NCBI RefSeq assembly: GCF_000175635.1 | Contig: NZ_ACVP01000012.1 | Span: 233,571 to 297,570, forward strand | Length of the DNA: 64,000 nucleotides | Direction of reading: 5' to 3' | Origin: Corynebacterium tuberculostearicum SK141 | Lineage (GTDB): Bacteria; Actinomycetota; Actinomycetes; Mycobacteriales; Mycobacteriaceae | The notes under the pieces: generated by a model | Database searches by the model: none | What the model was told of the DNA's origin: nothing | The model's input: the letters and a program-made list of their open reading frames with translations, nothing else | Part shown: in pieces, positions 1 to 9,097 of the stretch | How positions within the stretch are numbered: the stretch's first letter is position 1 | Layout: each line of letters starts with the position of its first letter | Position numbers and translations under genes: made by a program

Positions 1-608
1 TTATTGACGCGGTTGTGCAGGTTATTGAGTGCAGTCTGGGTATCGTCCTCATTAAGGTATTTATCAAAATCCGAGACGACGCCAAGGCCGACATTGGATA
101 CCACGCGGGTGAAGGACTCGTTGATTTTCTGGATGACGCCGTCCGCACTCTTTTGCGTGATGATGGTAGACAGCGCATTCTTCTTCTCATTGGTATAGAG
201 GTTGAGCTTGCTTGGCTCGGTTCCTTCTACATAAAACGTGAGCAAATCCGCGCTGAAGTCCTTGGGCAGAACAATGCCGGCATAGTATTCGCCAGACTTC
301 GTTCCTTCGACGGCATCGGCGCTATCAGTAATGACCCAATCTATATCTTGATTGCGGCTGAGCTGTGAGAGCACCTTATCGCCCAAATTCAGTTTCAGGG
401 AGGCGAGGTCGCTTTCGTGGCCTTCATCCTCGCTGGCCACAGCGATCTTGAGTTGGTCGGTATTAGCAAAGGGATCCCAGCTGGCCAACACGTTGAAGGA
501 GGTGAAAAGCAACGGGATGATGGCAAGGCCAAAGATGATGACCGCGGTGATTACATTGGTGCGAATGGCGTGGAGGTCATCGCGGAGAATGGTCAGGATG
601 TTTTTCAT
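1..608 (-). CDS. YhgE/Pip-family membrane protein, N-terminal part (runs off window)
   Basis: The frame is open from an ATG at 608 to the window edge, giving about 202 residues without a stop. The start MKNILTILRDDLHAIRTNV is followed by one hydrophobic segment (about residues 20-40) and then an extracytoplasmic stretch containing SWDPFANTDQLKIAVASEDEG, which matches the same region of the gene upstream. This is the N-terminal pattern of the YhgE/Pip family, related to ABC-2 and RND-like export components. The start lies 3 bases after the stop of the upstream paralogue, so the two form an operon. The C-terminal membrane half is outside the window. The transported substrate is unknown. Confidence 0.85.
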   Translation of the reverse strand, partial: MKNILTILRDDLHAIRTNVITAVIIFGLAIIPLLFTSFNVLASWDPFANTDQLKIAVASEDEGHESDLASLKLNLGDKVLSQLSRNQDIDWVITDSADAVEGTKSGEYYAGIVLPKDFSADLLTFYVEGTEPSKLNLYTNEKKNALSTIITQKSADGVIQKINESFTRVVSNVGLGVVSDFDKYLNEDDTQTALNNLHNRVN

Positions 609-611
609 GAC

Positions 612-3263
612 TTACTCGCCTCGCTTTCCGGAGTCATCGCCATCAACGGCGGGCATTTCCTTGGTCTCGCTGGCATTAGAAAATGTGGATTCCTCGTCTA
701 AGTCCTCTAGGAGGTAGCGGTTTGGGTGTTCCTGTCGGTGCTCGAGGTGCTCCTGGATTTCCTCATCACTGAGATCCGCCAGGCGGCTATCGTGCGCGAT
801 GCTCTGCTTGATGTACTCAAGGGAGCAGATAACGCCCACCGCAATGAGCGTCACCAGGCAGGCCAGGCCGAAGATGATGGCCTTTTCTTCAGGGTTAATG
901 CGTGAGTAGATGCCCAAAGCGACGACTAACGCTAGGCCTACCGCGACGGTAATCTTCATCAGCTGGGAGTAATTCCTGCGGGCCATGCTCCACTTATCCT
1001 CCAAGCTTTGTTGGTACGCCTCGCGGTCATTCAAGGCATAGAGGAGGTCGGTAAAGCGGTACCGGCTGCCGACCAGGTGGACCTGCTCATTGATAACGAG
1101 ACCGCCCTTATGCAGTTCGTCATTGACCAGCATGTTGACGTTGGACAGGCCGCGGCGCATCACAGTACCGATGAGGTAAGCGATCGCGGCCATGCCGATG
1201 AGCGCGGCAAGGTCGCGCGCATAGTGGTTGCCGTAGAAACCACCGACGGTCTCGCGCATGGCATCGATGCCGTAGGTAAAGGGCAGGAATGGATGCACCG
1301 CGCGGAAGAAGTCCGGCGTCATCTCAATGGGGTAGAGGCCGGATGCGCCCGGAATCTGGATGAAGGCGAAGACCACCGCGATGCCGCGGCCTACGTGTCC
1401 AAACGTAGAAACCAAGCTATAGGTAATGCTCAGGTAGCACAGGCCCACGATGACCGCGGTAGCGACGTAGGCCAATGCATTGGCATGTTCAACACCAATG
1501 GCCAGGTTGCCGATGGACACGATGAGTGCCTGGGCAATGGCAAAGAAGGAAAGCAAAAGGAAGCGGGCAAGGTAAGCCTTGGTAATGGTGAGGTCCTTGC
1601 GGCCCTGCGGGTCTACCTCAGCACGGAAGATGATGAGCAGCATGAACGCGCCGATCCACAGCGTGAGGTTGATAAAGAGCGAGGACATGCCGGAACCATA
1701 GTGCTTTACAGGGAATACGGCGTGGCTTTCCATCTCCGCAGGGGAGGCAAGGAAGGAAGACACCTCATCGGTGTTAAGGCCCTTGACAGACTGCAGGATG
1801 GAATTGTTATTGGCAGTATTGCTCAGCGCAATCACGTCGCTGCGGGAGGCGCGAAGCCCCTCCTCAATGCCGTCGAGGTCCACAGAAAAACGCTCAACTA
1901 CTTGCTGGGCCTGGCTTAGCTGCTCGTCGACGCCCCCCAAGAGCCCATCGGTTTGCCCGACCAGTGCCTGCTGGCTTTCGAGCGAGGCGGAAAGCTTGCC
2001 GGTGGTAGCGGTGACGTCGGACAGCGCAGCGTTGAGCTTGGGTAGGCCTTCGGCTACATTATCGCGCAGCGCGTGGGAATCATCGCGCGTTTGGGCAGCC
2101 ATCTCTTCCAGCATGCCCGTGGTCTTATTGAGCGAATCGATGGTGTCGTTCGTATCGCCGTTGAGAGTATCTAAGTCACCGAGAACGGCCTTATTTTGAT
2201 CATTGCGTTTGCGGAGGTCTCCTACCTGATCCTTAATCTGTTGGGAAACCTGTGGGGGCAGGGCTGGTGAAGACGCAAGCTTATCGAGCTGATCGATTGC
2301 CCGGTCAGCTTCACCGACGATTCCTGACGCGCCCGCAGATGCGGCACCTACGCGGTTGAGTGCGCCGCGCAGCTTGCCGGAGACCGAGCCTACGGTGGCA
2401 TTGGCGGAGGCGGTGCCGTCCGCCATGGCGGTCGTGCCTTCTACATAGGCGGCGGTGGCATCGTCCGAGAAAGAAGTGACTTCCCGCTGGACCTCTGCGG
2501 TTATAGCGTTCAGCTCATCCAAGGCGGTCTGGGCATCGTCGATGGTCTTTTGCACCGTGCCCAAAGACTTGCGGGCTTGCGCGATAGTTGGGCGCGCATC
2601 CTCGATGGTGGAATGCACGTCAGCAAGTTGGCTGCGGGAGTTAGCTACCGTATCTGCGGTCTCTGAAAAAGAATCCGCGGTCTTGCTTGCGGTACTGTTA
2701 ATCTTCTGGCTCAAATCGCCACCGGAGTTCTTTAGCTCCGTAGCCACCGAATCCGCTACCTGCTCATTGAAGGTCGAGCTGATGGTGGTGTCTAGTGTCG
2801 AAGCGCCAGTATCAGTAATCTTCGGTGCAATGGCGTTGAGCTTCTCATTGACGTGATATTCCAGCGTGGGCTGAGAATAGGTACCTTTAAAAAGGCTCAC
2901 GAAATCTGCCGAAAAGTCTTCGGGGACAATCACCGAGGCGAAGACGTCACCCTTCTTAACGGCGTCTTCGGCTTCCTGCCTGTCCATGAACTGCCAGCCC
3001 AGCTCGTCATTGTCATGCAGCTTGTCAATCATCTGCCCGCCGACGTCTAAGTGGCCAGTCATTTCCGAGGATGCGCCTTTGTCCTCATTAACTACGGCGA
3101 CCTTGAGGTGTTCTGTGTTTCCGTATGGGTCCCAGAAACCGGAGATGTTTACCCAGGAATACAGGGCTGGGGTGATCATCAAACCAATGAGGATCACCCA
3201 GACCTGCGGGGTCCGCCACAAGCGGACAAAATCTTGAAGAAAAATCTTCCAACTAGTAATCAC
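612..3263 (-). CDS. YhgE/Pip-family membrane protein, full length
   Basis: The protein is about 883 residues from the GTG at 3263 (MITSWKIFLQDF...). A TTG at 3284 in the same frame would add seven residues. It has one N-terminal membrane segment, a long extracytoplasmic coiled-coil region rich in Ala, Asp and Thr (roughly residues 170-480), then five or six membrane segments (roughly 530-730) and a second membrane pair before a charged cytoplasmic tail. This is the usual architecture of the YhgE/Pip family, with an ABC-2-type permease domain at the C-terminal end. Family members are linked to export of lipids, toxins or surface factors, but the substrate here cannot be read from sequence. It precedes a second paralogue by 3 bases. 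A palindrome in the promoter suggests repression by a TetR-type regulator. Confidence 0.85.
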   Translation of the reverse strand: MITSWKIFLQDFVRLWRTPQVWVILIGLMITPALYSWVNISGFWDPYGNTEHLKVAVVNEDKGASSEMTGHLDVGGQMIDKLHDNDELGWQFMDRQEAEDAVKKGDVFASVIVPEDFSADFVSLFKGTYSQPTLEYHVNEKLNAIAPKITDTGASTLDTTISSTFNEQVADSVATELKNSGGDLSQKINSTASKTADSFSETADTVANSRSQLADVHSTIEDARPTIAQARKSLGTVQKTIDDAQTALDELNAITAEVQREVTSFSDDATAAYVEGTTAMADGTASANATVGSVSGKLRGALNRVGAASAGASGIVGEADRAIDQLDKLASSPALPPQVSQQIKDQVGDLRKRNDQNKAVLGDLDTLNGDTNDTIDSLNKTTGMLEEMAAQTRDDSHALRDNVAEGLPKLNAALSDVTATTGKLSASLESQQALVGQTDGLLGGVDEQLSQAQQVVERFSVDLDGIEEGLRASRSDVIALSNTANNNSILQSVKGLNTDEVSSFLASPAEMESHAVFPVKHYGSGMSSLFINLTLWIGAFMLLIIFRAEVDPQGRKDLTITKAYLARFLLLSFFAIAQALIVSIGNLAIGVEHANALAYVATAVIVGLCYLSITYSLVSTFGHVGRGIAVVFAFIQIPGASGLYPIEMTPDFFRAVHPFLPFTYGIDAMRETVGGFYGNHYARDLAALIGMAAIAYLIGTVMRRGLSNVNMLVNDELHKGGLVINEQVHLVGSRYRFTDLLYALNDREAYQQSLEDKWSMARRNYSQLMKITVAVGLALVVALGIYSRINPEEKAIIFGLACLVTLIAVGVICSLEYIKQSIAHDSRLADLSDEEIQEHLEHRQEHPNRYLLEDLDEESTFSNASETKEMPAVDGDDSGKRGE

Positions 3264-3302
3264 TCGAAAAATCGTAACACCCAACCGGAAAGAACTAATA
3301 GC

Positions 3303-3313
3303 CTGACTGTCAG
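3303..3313. promoter_or_regulatory. Palindrome in the YhgE operon promoter, candidate operator
   Basis: CTGAC-T-GTCAG is a perfect palindrome. Read on the minus strand, it falls between a plausible -35 (TTCTGT) and a -10 like CTATTAG, which is where TetR-type repressors often bind. No regulator gene lies next to it in the window, so the binding protein is unknown. Confidence 0.35.
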
Positions 3314-3405
3314 TTTTAACAGAAATGAGAGAGCGCGTCCCGTCGAGCTTGCAGATATGTTTCTGGTGTGAATTTCGGGGACGATTTCAGCAGTAGGGTG
3401 GGCAT

Positions 3406-3448
3406 AGAAAAAGCCGCCTGGGTCCTCAGTTCAAGGGACCTAGGCGGC
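3406..3448 (-). terminator. Rho-independent terminator of the His-rich gene
   Basis: A 13-bp stem (3413-3425 with 3436-3448, one G-U pair) is followed on the minus strand by a run of five T. It sits just downstream of the stop of the histidine-rich gene and separates it from the YhgE operon. Confidence 0.8.
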
Positions 3449-3478
3449 AAGCACGTGGGGCTGGGCCCCGATAGGCGC

Positions 3479-3772
3479 TTAGTGCTCGTCGTAGTGATCG
3501 CCGTGGGCGGCGTGGCGGTGGCCGTCGTGCAGGTAGTCCACGTGGTCGCCGTGCGGGATCGCTACGTGGCCGCAGCCTTCACCATGGGTGTGGTCGGCGT
3601 GGGCCTCGGCTTCAACGTGCTCGGTGGTTTCGCACTCATCCCAGTGGCCATCATGCTCACGGTGAATGTGGCCCTCGTGGAGATAGTCGGTGTGGTCACC
3701 GTGCGGGAAGGAAACGTGGCCGCAATCGGCGCCATGGGTGTGGGTATGGTCTTCGTGGGTGTTGTGGGTCAT
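3479..3772 (-). CDS. Histidine-rich small protein with tandem-duplicated metal-binding module
   Basis: The protein has 97 residues, 26 of them His, with no signal peptide or membrane segment. Residues 11-47 and 61-97 are two copies of one 37-residue module; 24 positions are identical, including CGHV, PHGDH, DYLH and GHRH-like blocks. The pattern suggests binding of zinc or another soft metal in the cytoplasm. Similar single-module proteins in actinobacteria are sometimes called 'zinc transporter permease', which is not credible for a soluble protein of this size. The start at 3772 is chosen because AGAGAGGA lies at good spacing upstream. The gene stands alone, with a terminator behind it and TTTTCA repeats in its promoter. 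Confidence 0.8.
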   Translation of the reverse strand: MTHNTHEDHTHTHGADCGHVSFPHGDHTDYLHEGHIHREHDGHWDECETTEHVEAEAHADHTHGEGCGHVAIPHGDHVDYLHDGHRHAAHGDHYDEH

Positions 3773-3810
3773 GATGCCTGATCCTCTCTGGTAGGGGACG
3801 TTCCCAGTTG

Positions 3811-3849
3811 TTTTCAGTGTGTTTTCATTAAACCGTATTTTCATTTCAG
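3811..3849. promoter_or_regulatory. Repeated TTTTCA(TT) elements upstream of the His-rich gene
   Basis: TTTTCA occurs at 3811, 3822 and 3838 on the + strand, the last two as TTTTCATT, and TTTCA follows at 3845. Known Zur boxes carry the half-site AATGAAAA / TTTTCATT. The elements here are direct rather than inverted repeats, so control by Zur is only an inference, drawn from the metal-binding look of the gene. Confidence 0.3.
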
Positions 3850-3892
3850 TTTCAATAGGTGTGGGCGCGTTTCTCTAATTTTCCGGTTTGGG

Positions 3893-3934
3893 AAATAAAA
3901 GGGCCCGCCTCCTTGGGGCTAGGTGGAGGCGGGC
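3893..3934 (-). terminator. Terminator of the IclR-type regulator gene
   Basis: A perfect 10-bp GC-rich stem (3903-3912 with 3925-3934) is followed on the minus strand by CCCTTTTATTT. It lies just beyond the stop codon of the regulator gene. Confidence 0.8.
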
Positions 3935-3953
3935 GTCGTAAAGCTGGGGGGCT

Positions 3954-4637
3954 TTAGAGGAGATTGCTCAATTCGCGTGCGGCGGAAGTGAGAATGTCGG
4001 CGTATTTCTGGGCCGGGGAAGGTTGGAAGCGCTCGACCGATCCGGAAATTGACAGTACTGCGAGGAAGGTTCCGGAACTATCGAAAACCGGCGCAGAAAT
4101 GGAGGCTAAGCCGGCTTCGCGTTCCTCAATAGACTCGGAATAGCCTTGGTTTCGGGCCGCCTCAATGTCTTCTTGGGTAAACGAGGCGTTATCGGTATTG
4201 ATGTCTACGTATGCGGCAATGATGCGCGCGGCAGAGCCGGAGCTAAGCGGTAGCTGGCGCCCGACTGGTACGACGTTGTGGAGGCCGGATTCCGGCTCCC
4301 TGGTGGCAATGCAGGTACGGGTATTTCCGGTGACCTCGTAGAGCTGGATGGATTCTCCGGTGTCTTCGCGCAGTTTCTCCATGATTGGCCCGGCTGCCTC
4401 GAGGAGATGATCGCGGTTGCCGGGGAGGGCAGGGCCGGCCTTCCACTTTCCATCGGGGGTGCGAACGAGGATGCGGTGTGCTTCGAGTGCGGTGGCCAAT
4501 CGGTGCGCTGTCGCCCGAGGCAGCCCCGTGGTTTCGCATAATTCATTGAGGGTGGAGGGGTGGTTGGCGGCGGCCATCATAATGGCCATTGCTCGATCCA
4601 ACACCTTTATTCCGGAAACTGCGCTATACTCTCCCAT
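3954..4637 (-). CDS. ltbR: IclR-family regulator divergent from leuCD (LtbR-like)
   Basis: The protein has 227 residues from ATG 4637. The N-terminal part (about residues 5-65) is a winged helix with LNELCETTGLPRATAHRLATAL as the recognition region. The rest is an IclR effector domain, ending in a GSVERF/QPSPAQKYADIL block. In Corynebacterium glutamicum the divergent IclR regulator LtbR represses leuCD and trpEGDCBA, and this gene has the same position and orientation. An inverted repeat in the intergenic region is the likely operator. The start gives almost no 5' leader, and an upstream ATG at 4673 would run through that operator, so I reject it. Confidence 0.85.
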   Translation of the reverse strand: MGEYSAVSGIKVLDRAMAIMMAAANHPSTLNELCETTGLPRATAHRLATALEAHRILVRTPDGKWKAGPALPGNRDHLLEAAGPIMEKLREDTGESIQLYEVTGNTRTCIATREPESGLHNVVPVGRQLPLSSGSAARIIAAYVDINTDNASFTQEDIEAARNQGYSESIEEREAGLASISAPVFDSSGTFLAVLSISGSVERFQPSPAQKYADILTSAARELSNLL

Positions 4638-4641
4638 ACAA

Positions 4642-4672
4642 TGAAATCTACGTCCCAACTTATGAGATTTCA
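4642..4672. promoter_or_regulatory. Inverted repeat between ltbR and leuC, candidate LtbR operator
   Basis: TGAAATCT (4642-4649) and AGATTTCA (4665-4672) form a perfect 8-bp inverted repeat with a 15-bp spacer. It fills the 52 bp between the divergent starts, so a bound repressor could control both directions. The link to LtbR is inferred from position. Confidence 0.5.
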
Positions 4673-4689
4673 AGTGTGGAGAGATGTTT

Positions 4690-6111
4690 ATGAACCAGAA
4701 GCTGACATTGGCAGAAAAAGTGTGGCGCGATCACGTCGTCCAACACGGCGATGCTGGGGCGCCAGACCTTATCTTTATTGACTTTCAGCTACTACATGAA
4801 GTTACCAGTCCGCAGGCCTTTGATGGCTTGCGGCTGGCCGGCCGCAAGCTTCGTCACCCTGAACTGCACCTGGCCACTGAGGACCATAACGTACCCACGC
4901 AAGGCATCAAGTCCGGAAACCTCTTGGAAATCAAGGATGAGGTTTCTCGCACCCAGGTATCGACCCTGCGCAAGAATTGCGAGGAATTTGGAGTGCGCTT
5001 GCACTCTATGGGTGATGCCCAGCAGGGCATTGTGCACACAGTTGGCCCGCAGCTGGGGATCACCCAGCCGGGTATGACAATCGTGTGTGGCGACTCGCAT
5101 ACCTCCACGCACGGCGCCTTTGGTTCTATCGCCATGGGTATTGGCACCTCTGAGGTAGAACACGTCATGGCTACGCAGACGCTTTCTTTAAAGCCATTCA
5201 AAACTATGGCTATCGAGGTGACTGACGAGCTGCAAGAGGGGGTATCTGCCAAGGACCTCATTTTGGCCATTATCGCCAAAATCGGTACCGGTGGCGGGCA
5301 AGGCCACATCATTGAATATCGCGGTGAGGCCATTCGCAAGATGTCCATGGAAGCGCGCATGACCATCTGCAATATGTCTATTGAGGCAGGAGCCCGCGCC
5401 GGCATGGTTGCTCCCGATGAGACGACCTTCGAGTATGTCAAGGGCCGCGAGTTCGCTCCCACAGGAGCAGACTGGGATGCTGCAGTTGAGTATTGGAAGA
5501 CACTTCCCACGGACGAAGGGGCAGAATTCGATACTGTCGTGGAAATTGATGGCTCCTCGCTGACCCCATTTGTTACGTGGGGAACCAATCCTGGACAGGG
5601 CCTTCCGTTAGGGGAGAAGGTCCCAGATCCGGAAGATTGTGGTGACGATAATGAAAAGGCCACTGTGGAAAAGGCTTTGCAGTATATGGACCTGCAGCCA
5701 GGTACTCCGCTACGCGATATCAAAATAGATACCGTCTTCGTCGGTTCCTGTACCAATGCCCGCATTGAAGACCTGCGCGCTGCGGCCGACGTGGTCAAGG
5801 GGCGCACCATCGCTGCCAATACGCGGATGATGGTCGTGCCGTCCTCCGCCGTGGTCAAGGCCCAAGCGGAGGAGGAGGGCCTCGACGAAGTCTTCCGAGA
5901 GTTCGGCGCGGAGTGGCGTACCGCCGGCTGCTCGATGTGCTTGGGTATGAACCCAGATCAATTAGCTCCGGGCGAGCGATCCGCCTCCACCTCCAACCGC
6001 AACTTCGAGGGGCGACAAGGCCCTGGTGGGCGCACGCACCTTGTCTCCCCGCAGGTGGCTGCCGCGACTGCCGTGACCGGTTACCTGTCTAGCCCGGCAG
6101 ATCTGGATTAA
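4690..6111 (+). CDS. leuC: 3-isopropylmalate dehydratase large subunit
   Basis: LeuC has 473 residues and isomerises 2-isopropylmalate to 3-isopropylmalate with LeuD in leucine synthesis. Aconitase-type features are clear: [12 protein letters not shown] near residue 135, GSCTNAR near 355, and CSMCLGMN near 415, whose three cysteines hold the [4Fe-4S] cluster. ATG 4690 is preferred over ATG 4684 because GGAGAG at 4678-4683 is six bases from it and touches the other. leuD follows 21 bases later. The operator upstream suggests repression by the divergent IclR protein. Confidence 0.97.
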   Translation: MNQKLTLAEKVWRDHVVQHGDAGAPDLIFIDFQLLHEVTSPQAFDGLRLAGRKLRHPELHLATEDHNVPTQGIKSGNLLEIKDEVSRTQVSTLRKNCEEFGVRLHSMGDAQQGIVHTVGPQLGITQPGMTIVCGDSHTSTHGAFGSIAMGIGTSEVEHVMATQTLSLKPFKTMAIEVTDELQEGVSAKDLILAIIAKIGTGGGQGHIIEYRGEAIRKMSMEARMTICNMSIEAGARAGMVAPDETTFEYVKGREFAPTGADWDAAVEYWKTLPTDEGAEFDTVVEIDGSSLTPFVTWGTNPGQGLPLGEKVPDPEDCGDDNEKATVEKALQYMDLQPGTPLRDIKIDTVFVGSCTNARIEDLRAAADVVKGRTIAANTRMMVVPSSAVVKAQAEEEGLDEVFREFGAEWRTAGCSMCLGMNPDQLAPGERSASTSNRNFEGRQGPGGRTHLVSPQVAAATAVTGYLSSPADLD

Positions 6112-6132
6112 GCGCTTAGAAAGGCATTGACA

Positions 6133-6723
6133 ATGGAGAAATTTATTACGCATACGGGAACGGGCGTGCCCCTGCGCGCTTCCAACGTGGATACTGACCA
6201 GATCATCCCCGCGCGCTACTTGAAGTCGGTCAAGCGTACCGGCTTTTCAGATGGCCTATTTTCAAATTGGCGCTCCGATGACAACTTTGTACTCAACCAG
6301 GCGCAATTCAAGGACGGCTCGGTGCTTTTCGCGGGCAGTGATTTTGGCACCGGCTCCTCCCGTGAGCACGCCGTGTGGGCGTTGAATGAATACGGTTTCC
6401 GCGCGGTATTTTCTTCCCGCTTTGCTGATATTTTCCGCGGCAACGCTGGAAAATCCGGACTGCTTACTGGATTGATGGAGCAAGAAGATATTGAGCTCAT
6501 CTGGAAACAGCTGGAAGCAGGAGAAACCCAGGTCACCGTGGACCTGGAGGCCCGAACGGTCACGGTGGGTGAAAATACCTACCGCTTCGATATTGATGAC
6601 TACACCCGTTGGAGGTTGATGGAAGGGCTGGATGACATCGGCGTTACGCTCCGCAACGAGGATGCAATCGCTGCGTACGAATCGCGTCGCCCCAGCTTCA
6701 AGCCCGCTGTTCACGCCCAATAG
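6133..6723 (+). CDS. leuD: 3-isopropylmalate dehydratase small subunit
   Basis: LeuD has 196 residues, a normal length, and supplies the swivelling domain that completes the active site of LeuC. The motifs [14 protein letters not shown] (about residues 17-30) and [17 protein letters not shown] (about 70-86) are diagnostic. ATG 6133 is chosen because AAAGG lies eight bases upstream; a TTG at 6127 is less well placed. It is co-transcribed with leuC. Confidence 0.97.
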   Translation: MEKFITHTGTGVPLRASNVDTDQIIPARYLKSVKRTGFSDGLFSNWRSDDNFVLNQAQFKDGSVLFAGSDFGTGSSREHAVWALNEYGFRAVFSSRFADIFRGNAGKSGLLTGLMEQEDIELIWKQLEAGETQVTVDLEARTVTVGENTYRFDIDDYTRWRLMEGLDDIGVTLRNEDAIAAYESRRPSFKPAVHAQ

Positions 6724-6922
6724 CAGAAGAATCGATGGCGATCGGCGGGCCAGCAGTGCCCCTACAGTCCTGCTACGCGAAGGGGCCGTAGGGGCGCCGT
6801 GCGCCCACACGTGAACTTTAAACTTCTGCCTTGGGGTAAATGGGGGTACAACTCGGTAACGTATAGGTAACAATTGTTTGCTCCAGTTTCCCGCAACGAA
6901 GTATCACCCTAGCTTTAGACTT

Positions 6923-7834
6923 ATGAGCAATCCCTATTCGAATAATGATTCCTTCAATTCAGGAAACAACGGGGCAGAGTATCCCGGAGCCGGCCATGAG
7001 TCTGCATCTCATGGAAATGAGGCGAATGGCCAGTCTGGCTACGGCCAACAGCACTTTGGGCAACAGCAGTTTGGCCAGCAACAGTATGGACAACAGCAGT
7101 ACGGCCAGCCCGGATACGCCGGGAGCCCGTATCCGGGAGACGATTCCCTTTTTGGTCGTGACGTAGACGCCATTCAGGTAATCGCGGATAGCTTCCGCTA
7201 CTTCGGCCGCAATTGGGCGGAGTGGATTTTCGGTCCGCTGGTGCAGATGGTAGTTGTCTTGATCCTCTATTTGCTGATGTTCGCCGTCCTAGCAGGCAGC
7301 GGTGCATCCATTGATGCTCTAGCCAATAGCGGCTCGGGTTCCGATGCCGCGCTTACCGGTGGGCTCATTGCAGTAATGTTCTTAGCCTTTATCGCCATGT
7401 TCCTCGTGGTTATTTGGTCAGTTAGCACTTGGTACAAGGCTGCTAATAAACAGGTGGATACCGGGACGCTGGAGATAAAGGACTTTCTGAGCTTTAAAAA
7501 TGTCGCCGGTCTCATGGCGGTGAATGTGCTTTCGTGGCTGGTTATTTCCCTGGGCTTCATTCTCCTGGTTATTCCGGGACTCTTCGCCGCCTTCTTCTTC
7601 ACTTGGATGCCGGCCGTCAAGGCTGCACGCCCTGAGCTATCTGTGGGCGAAACCTTTGGGGCTTCCATCGAGGTCGCAAAGAAGAACGTTGGAGTGACCA
7701 TCTTGGTGCTCGTCCTAATTGCCGTCCTGTACGCCGTGCTGAGCTTTACCATCGTCGGCGCTATTTTGTTCCCGGCGCTGAATACACTCATTATGGTTCT
7801 CTTTGTCCGCCGCACCCTTGGACTGCGCGGCTAG
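6923..7834 (+). CDS. Integral membrane protein with Gln/Gly/Tyr-rich N-terminal tail
   Basis: The protein has 303 residues. The first 75 are low-complexity and polar, with the repeat GQQ(Q/H)(F/Y) over about residues 37-66. Then come four to six hydrophobic segments: about 100-135, 150-175, 200-235 and 260-295. Similar Actinobacterial proteins, often lipoprotein or cell-envelope neighbours, have no established function. The start ATG 6923 has no clear ribosome-binding site, and a -10-like TATAGGT lies about 55 bases upstream. An earlier in-frame ATG at 6878 would add 15 residues unlike the family tail. A bidirectional terminator follows. Confidence 0.7.
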   Translation: MSNPYSNNDSFNSGNNGAEYPGAGHESASHGNEANGQSGYGQQHFGQQQFGQQQYGQQQYGQPGYAGSPYPGDDSLFGRDVDAIQVIADSFRYFGRNWAEWIFGPLVQMVVVLILYLLMFAVLAGSGASIDALANSGSGSDAALTGGLIAVMFLAFIAMFLVVIWSVSTWYKAANKQVDTGTLEIKDFLSFKNVAGLMAVNVLSWLVISLGFILLVIPGLFAAFFFTWMPAVKAARPELSVGETFGASIEVAKKNVGVTILVLVLIAVLYAVLSFTIVGAILFPALNTLIMVLFVRRTLGLRG

Positions 7835-7866
7835 AAAGCTGCGCATCGCACAATAGGAGTGCACAG

Positions 7867-7909
7867 AAGGCCCTGCCGGTCCACCGAATCAGGTGGCAGG
7901 CAGGGCCTT
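7867..7909. terminator. Bidirectional terminator between convergent genes
   Basis: An 11-bp stem (AAGGCCCTGCC with its complement at 7899-7909) with an inner CCACC/GGTGG extension lies midway between the + strand membrane protein and the - strand mutT1. Confidence 0.75.
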
Positions 7910-7937
7910 AGTAGTAGCGTGCGGAAGAGCCGAGCAG

Positions 7938-8936
7938 CTAGCGCACCGGCAGTGGGCTAGCCAGGTAATCGGCACCGGTGAGCTCGCCATTGTTGAAAGA
8001 CAAGACCCACACAGAAGCCTTCTTAAACTTCAGCTTGTCCACCGGCTTTTTCAGGAACTTTGGGGCGAGGTCCTCGATGATGCCAGGAATGGTGGCGCCC
8101 TGGCTTACGATGACGGGAACGCCGCCTTCGTTGACCACGCGGCGGAAAGCTTTCTTGGCTGCTTCTGGGTCGTTCTCCCAGGCCTCATCGCCAAAGTTTT
8201 TGTTGATGGAAATGTCCTTGCCCAGTTCGTCGGCAAGCGGGGCAGCCGTCTGCTGGCAGCGCTGGGGCAGGGCAGAGTAAATGGCGGTGGGCTGGAAGGC
8301 ACTGAGCATCGGCACCAGCATCTCTGCTTGGCGGCGGCCCTTTTTATCCAGTGGTCGCAGGTTGTCATCGCCTTGCCAGCTACCGCTTTCATGCGCGCGT
8401 GCGTGGCGCACATAGAGCACGCGGGTAGCGGGCGCGATGCGTAGGCGCTTAGCCGCCTTGGCTACTACCGCGGTATCAACGTCGTAGGACAGGAGGTCTT
8501 GCGCCTCGTCGATGGGCAGCCACCGTAGCTCATCGGTTTCACTATTGGCGGAATAGGTTCCGCCCAGGTACTTGGCCACCCAGTAGTAGACCACCTTAGT
8601 GCGGCCTTGGACTGGGTACGTTACCTTGCCGATGAGCTTGCCCAGGCGCACGCTAAAGCCGGTTTCCTCCAGGATTTCCCGGGCTGCGGTCGTGGGCAGT
8701 GATTCGCCGGGATCGACCTTGCCCTTGGGCAGGGACCAATCATCGTAATGGGGACGGTGGATGAGTGCGATTTCCGGGTCCTGCGGGGACCCGCGCCAGA
8801 TTACGGCGCCGGCGGCAAGGGTTGTGCGGTGGAATTCCTTGGCGGGGTCCACCGGGATTTCCTGATGGCGGCCGGAAATAAACTCCTCGTGCTGCTGATC
8901 CTTGTCGGTTTCGTGCATCTTTTTAATATTGGGCAT
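7938..8936 (-). CDS. mutT1: Nudix hydrolase fused to histidine phosphatase (MutT1-like)
   Basis: The protein has 332 residues. A Nudix box runs from G72 to F94 (GKVDPGES...REILEETGF), with the catalytic Glu residues present. A phosphoglycerate-mutase-type domain begins at about residue 172 with the RHA triad at 177-179. Mycobacterial MutT1 has this same two-domain form and cleans 8-oxo-dGTP and diadenosine polyphosphates. The start at 8936 follows GTGGAGG with six bases of spacing. It is divergent from gpsA, as in mycobacteria, but the polyphosphate kinase gene usually found between them there is missing here. Confidence 0.88.
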   Translation of the reverse strand: MPNIKKMHETDKDQQHEEFISGRHQEIPVDPAKEFHRTTLAAGAVIWRGSPQDPEIALIHRPHYDDWSLPKGKVDPGESLPTTAAREILEETGFSVRLGKLIGKVTYPVQGRTKVVYYWVAKYLGGTYSANSETDELRWLPIDEAQDLLSYDVDTAVVAKAAKRLRIAPATRVLYVRHARAHESGSWQGDDNLRPLDKKGRRQAEMLVPMLSAFQPTAIYSALPQRCQQTAAPLADELGKDISINKNFGDEAWENDPEAAKKAFRRVVNEGGVPVIVSQGATIPGIIEDLAPKFLKKPVDKLKFKKASVWVLSFNNGELTGADYLASPLPVR

Positions 8937-9097
8937 CGTCTGCCTCCACGGGGCCTTTCCACAGTAATTGGGTTTATAAGAACAACGTCTAAGGGCCCAT
9001 TGTCCCACGGGTTAGGCGCGTTATGCATCCTCGCCCCACGGTGAACGGGCATGCTTTAAGGTTGGGGTTATAGATTCGCACATTTGGAGGAAACACC

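Noticed and set aside
1..3263. Prophage, suggested by the name 'phage infection protein' for YhgE/Pip
   Set aside because: The name reflects a phage receptor in Lactococcus. No phage genes are nearby.
4854..5858. 334-codon antisense frame over leuC
   Set aside because: It is low-complexity Ser/Thr-rich sequence opposite leuC, with no start signal.
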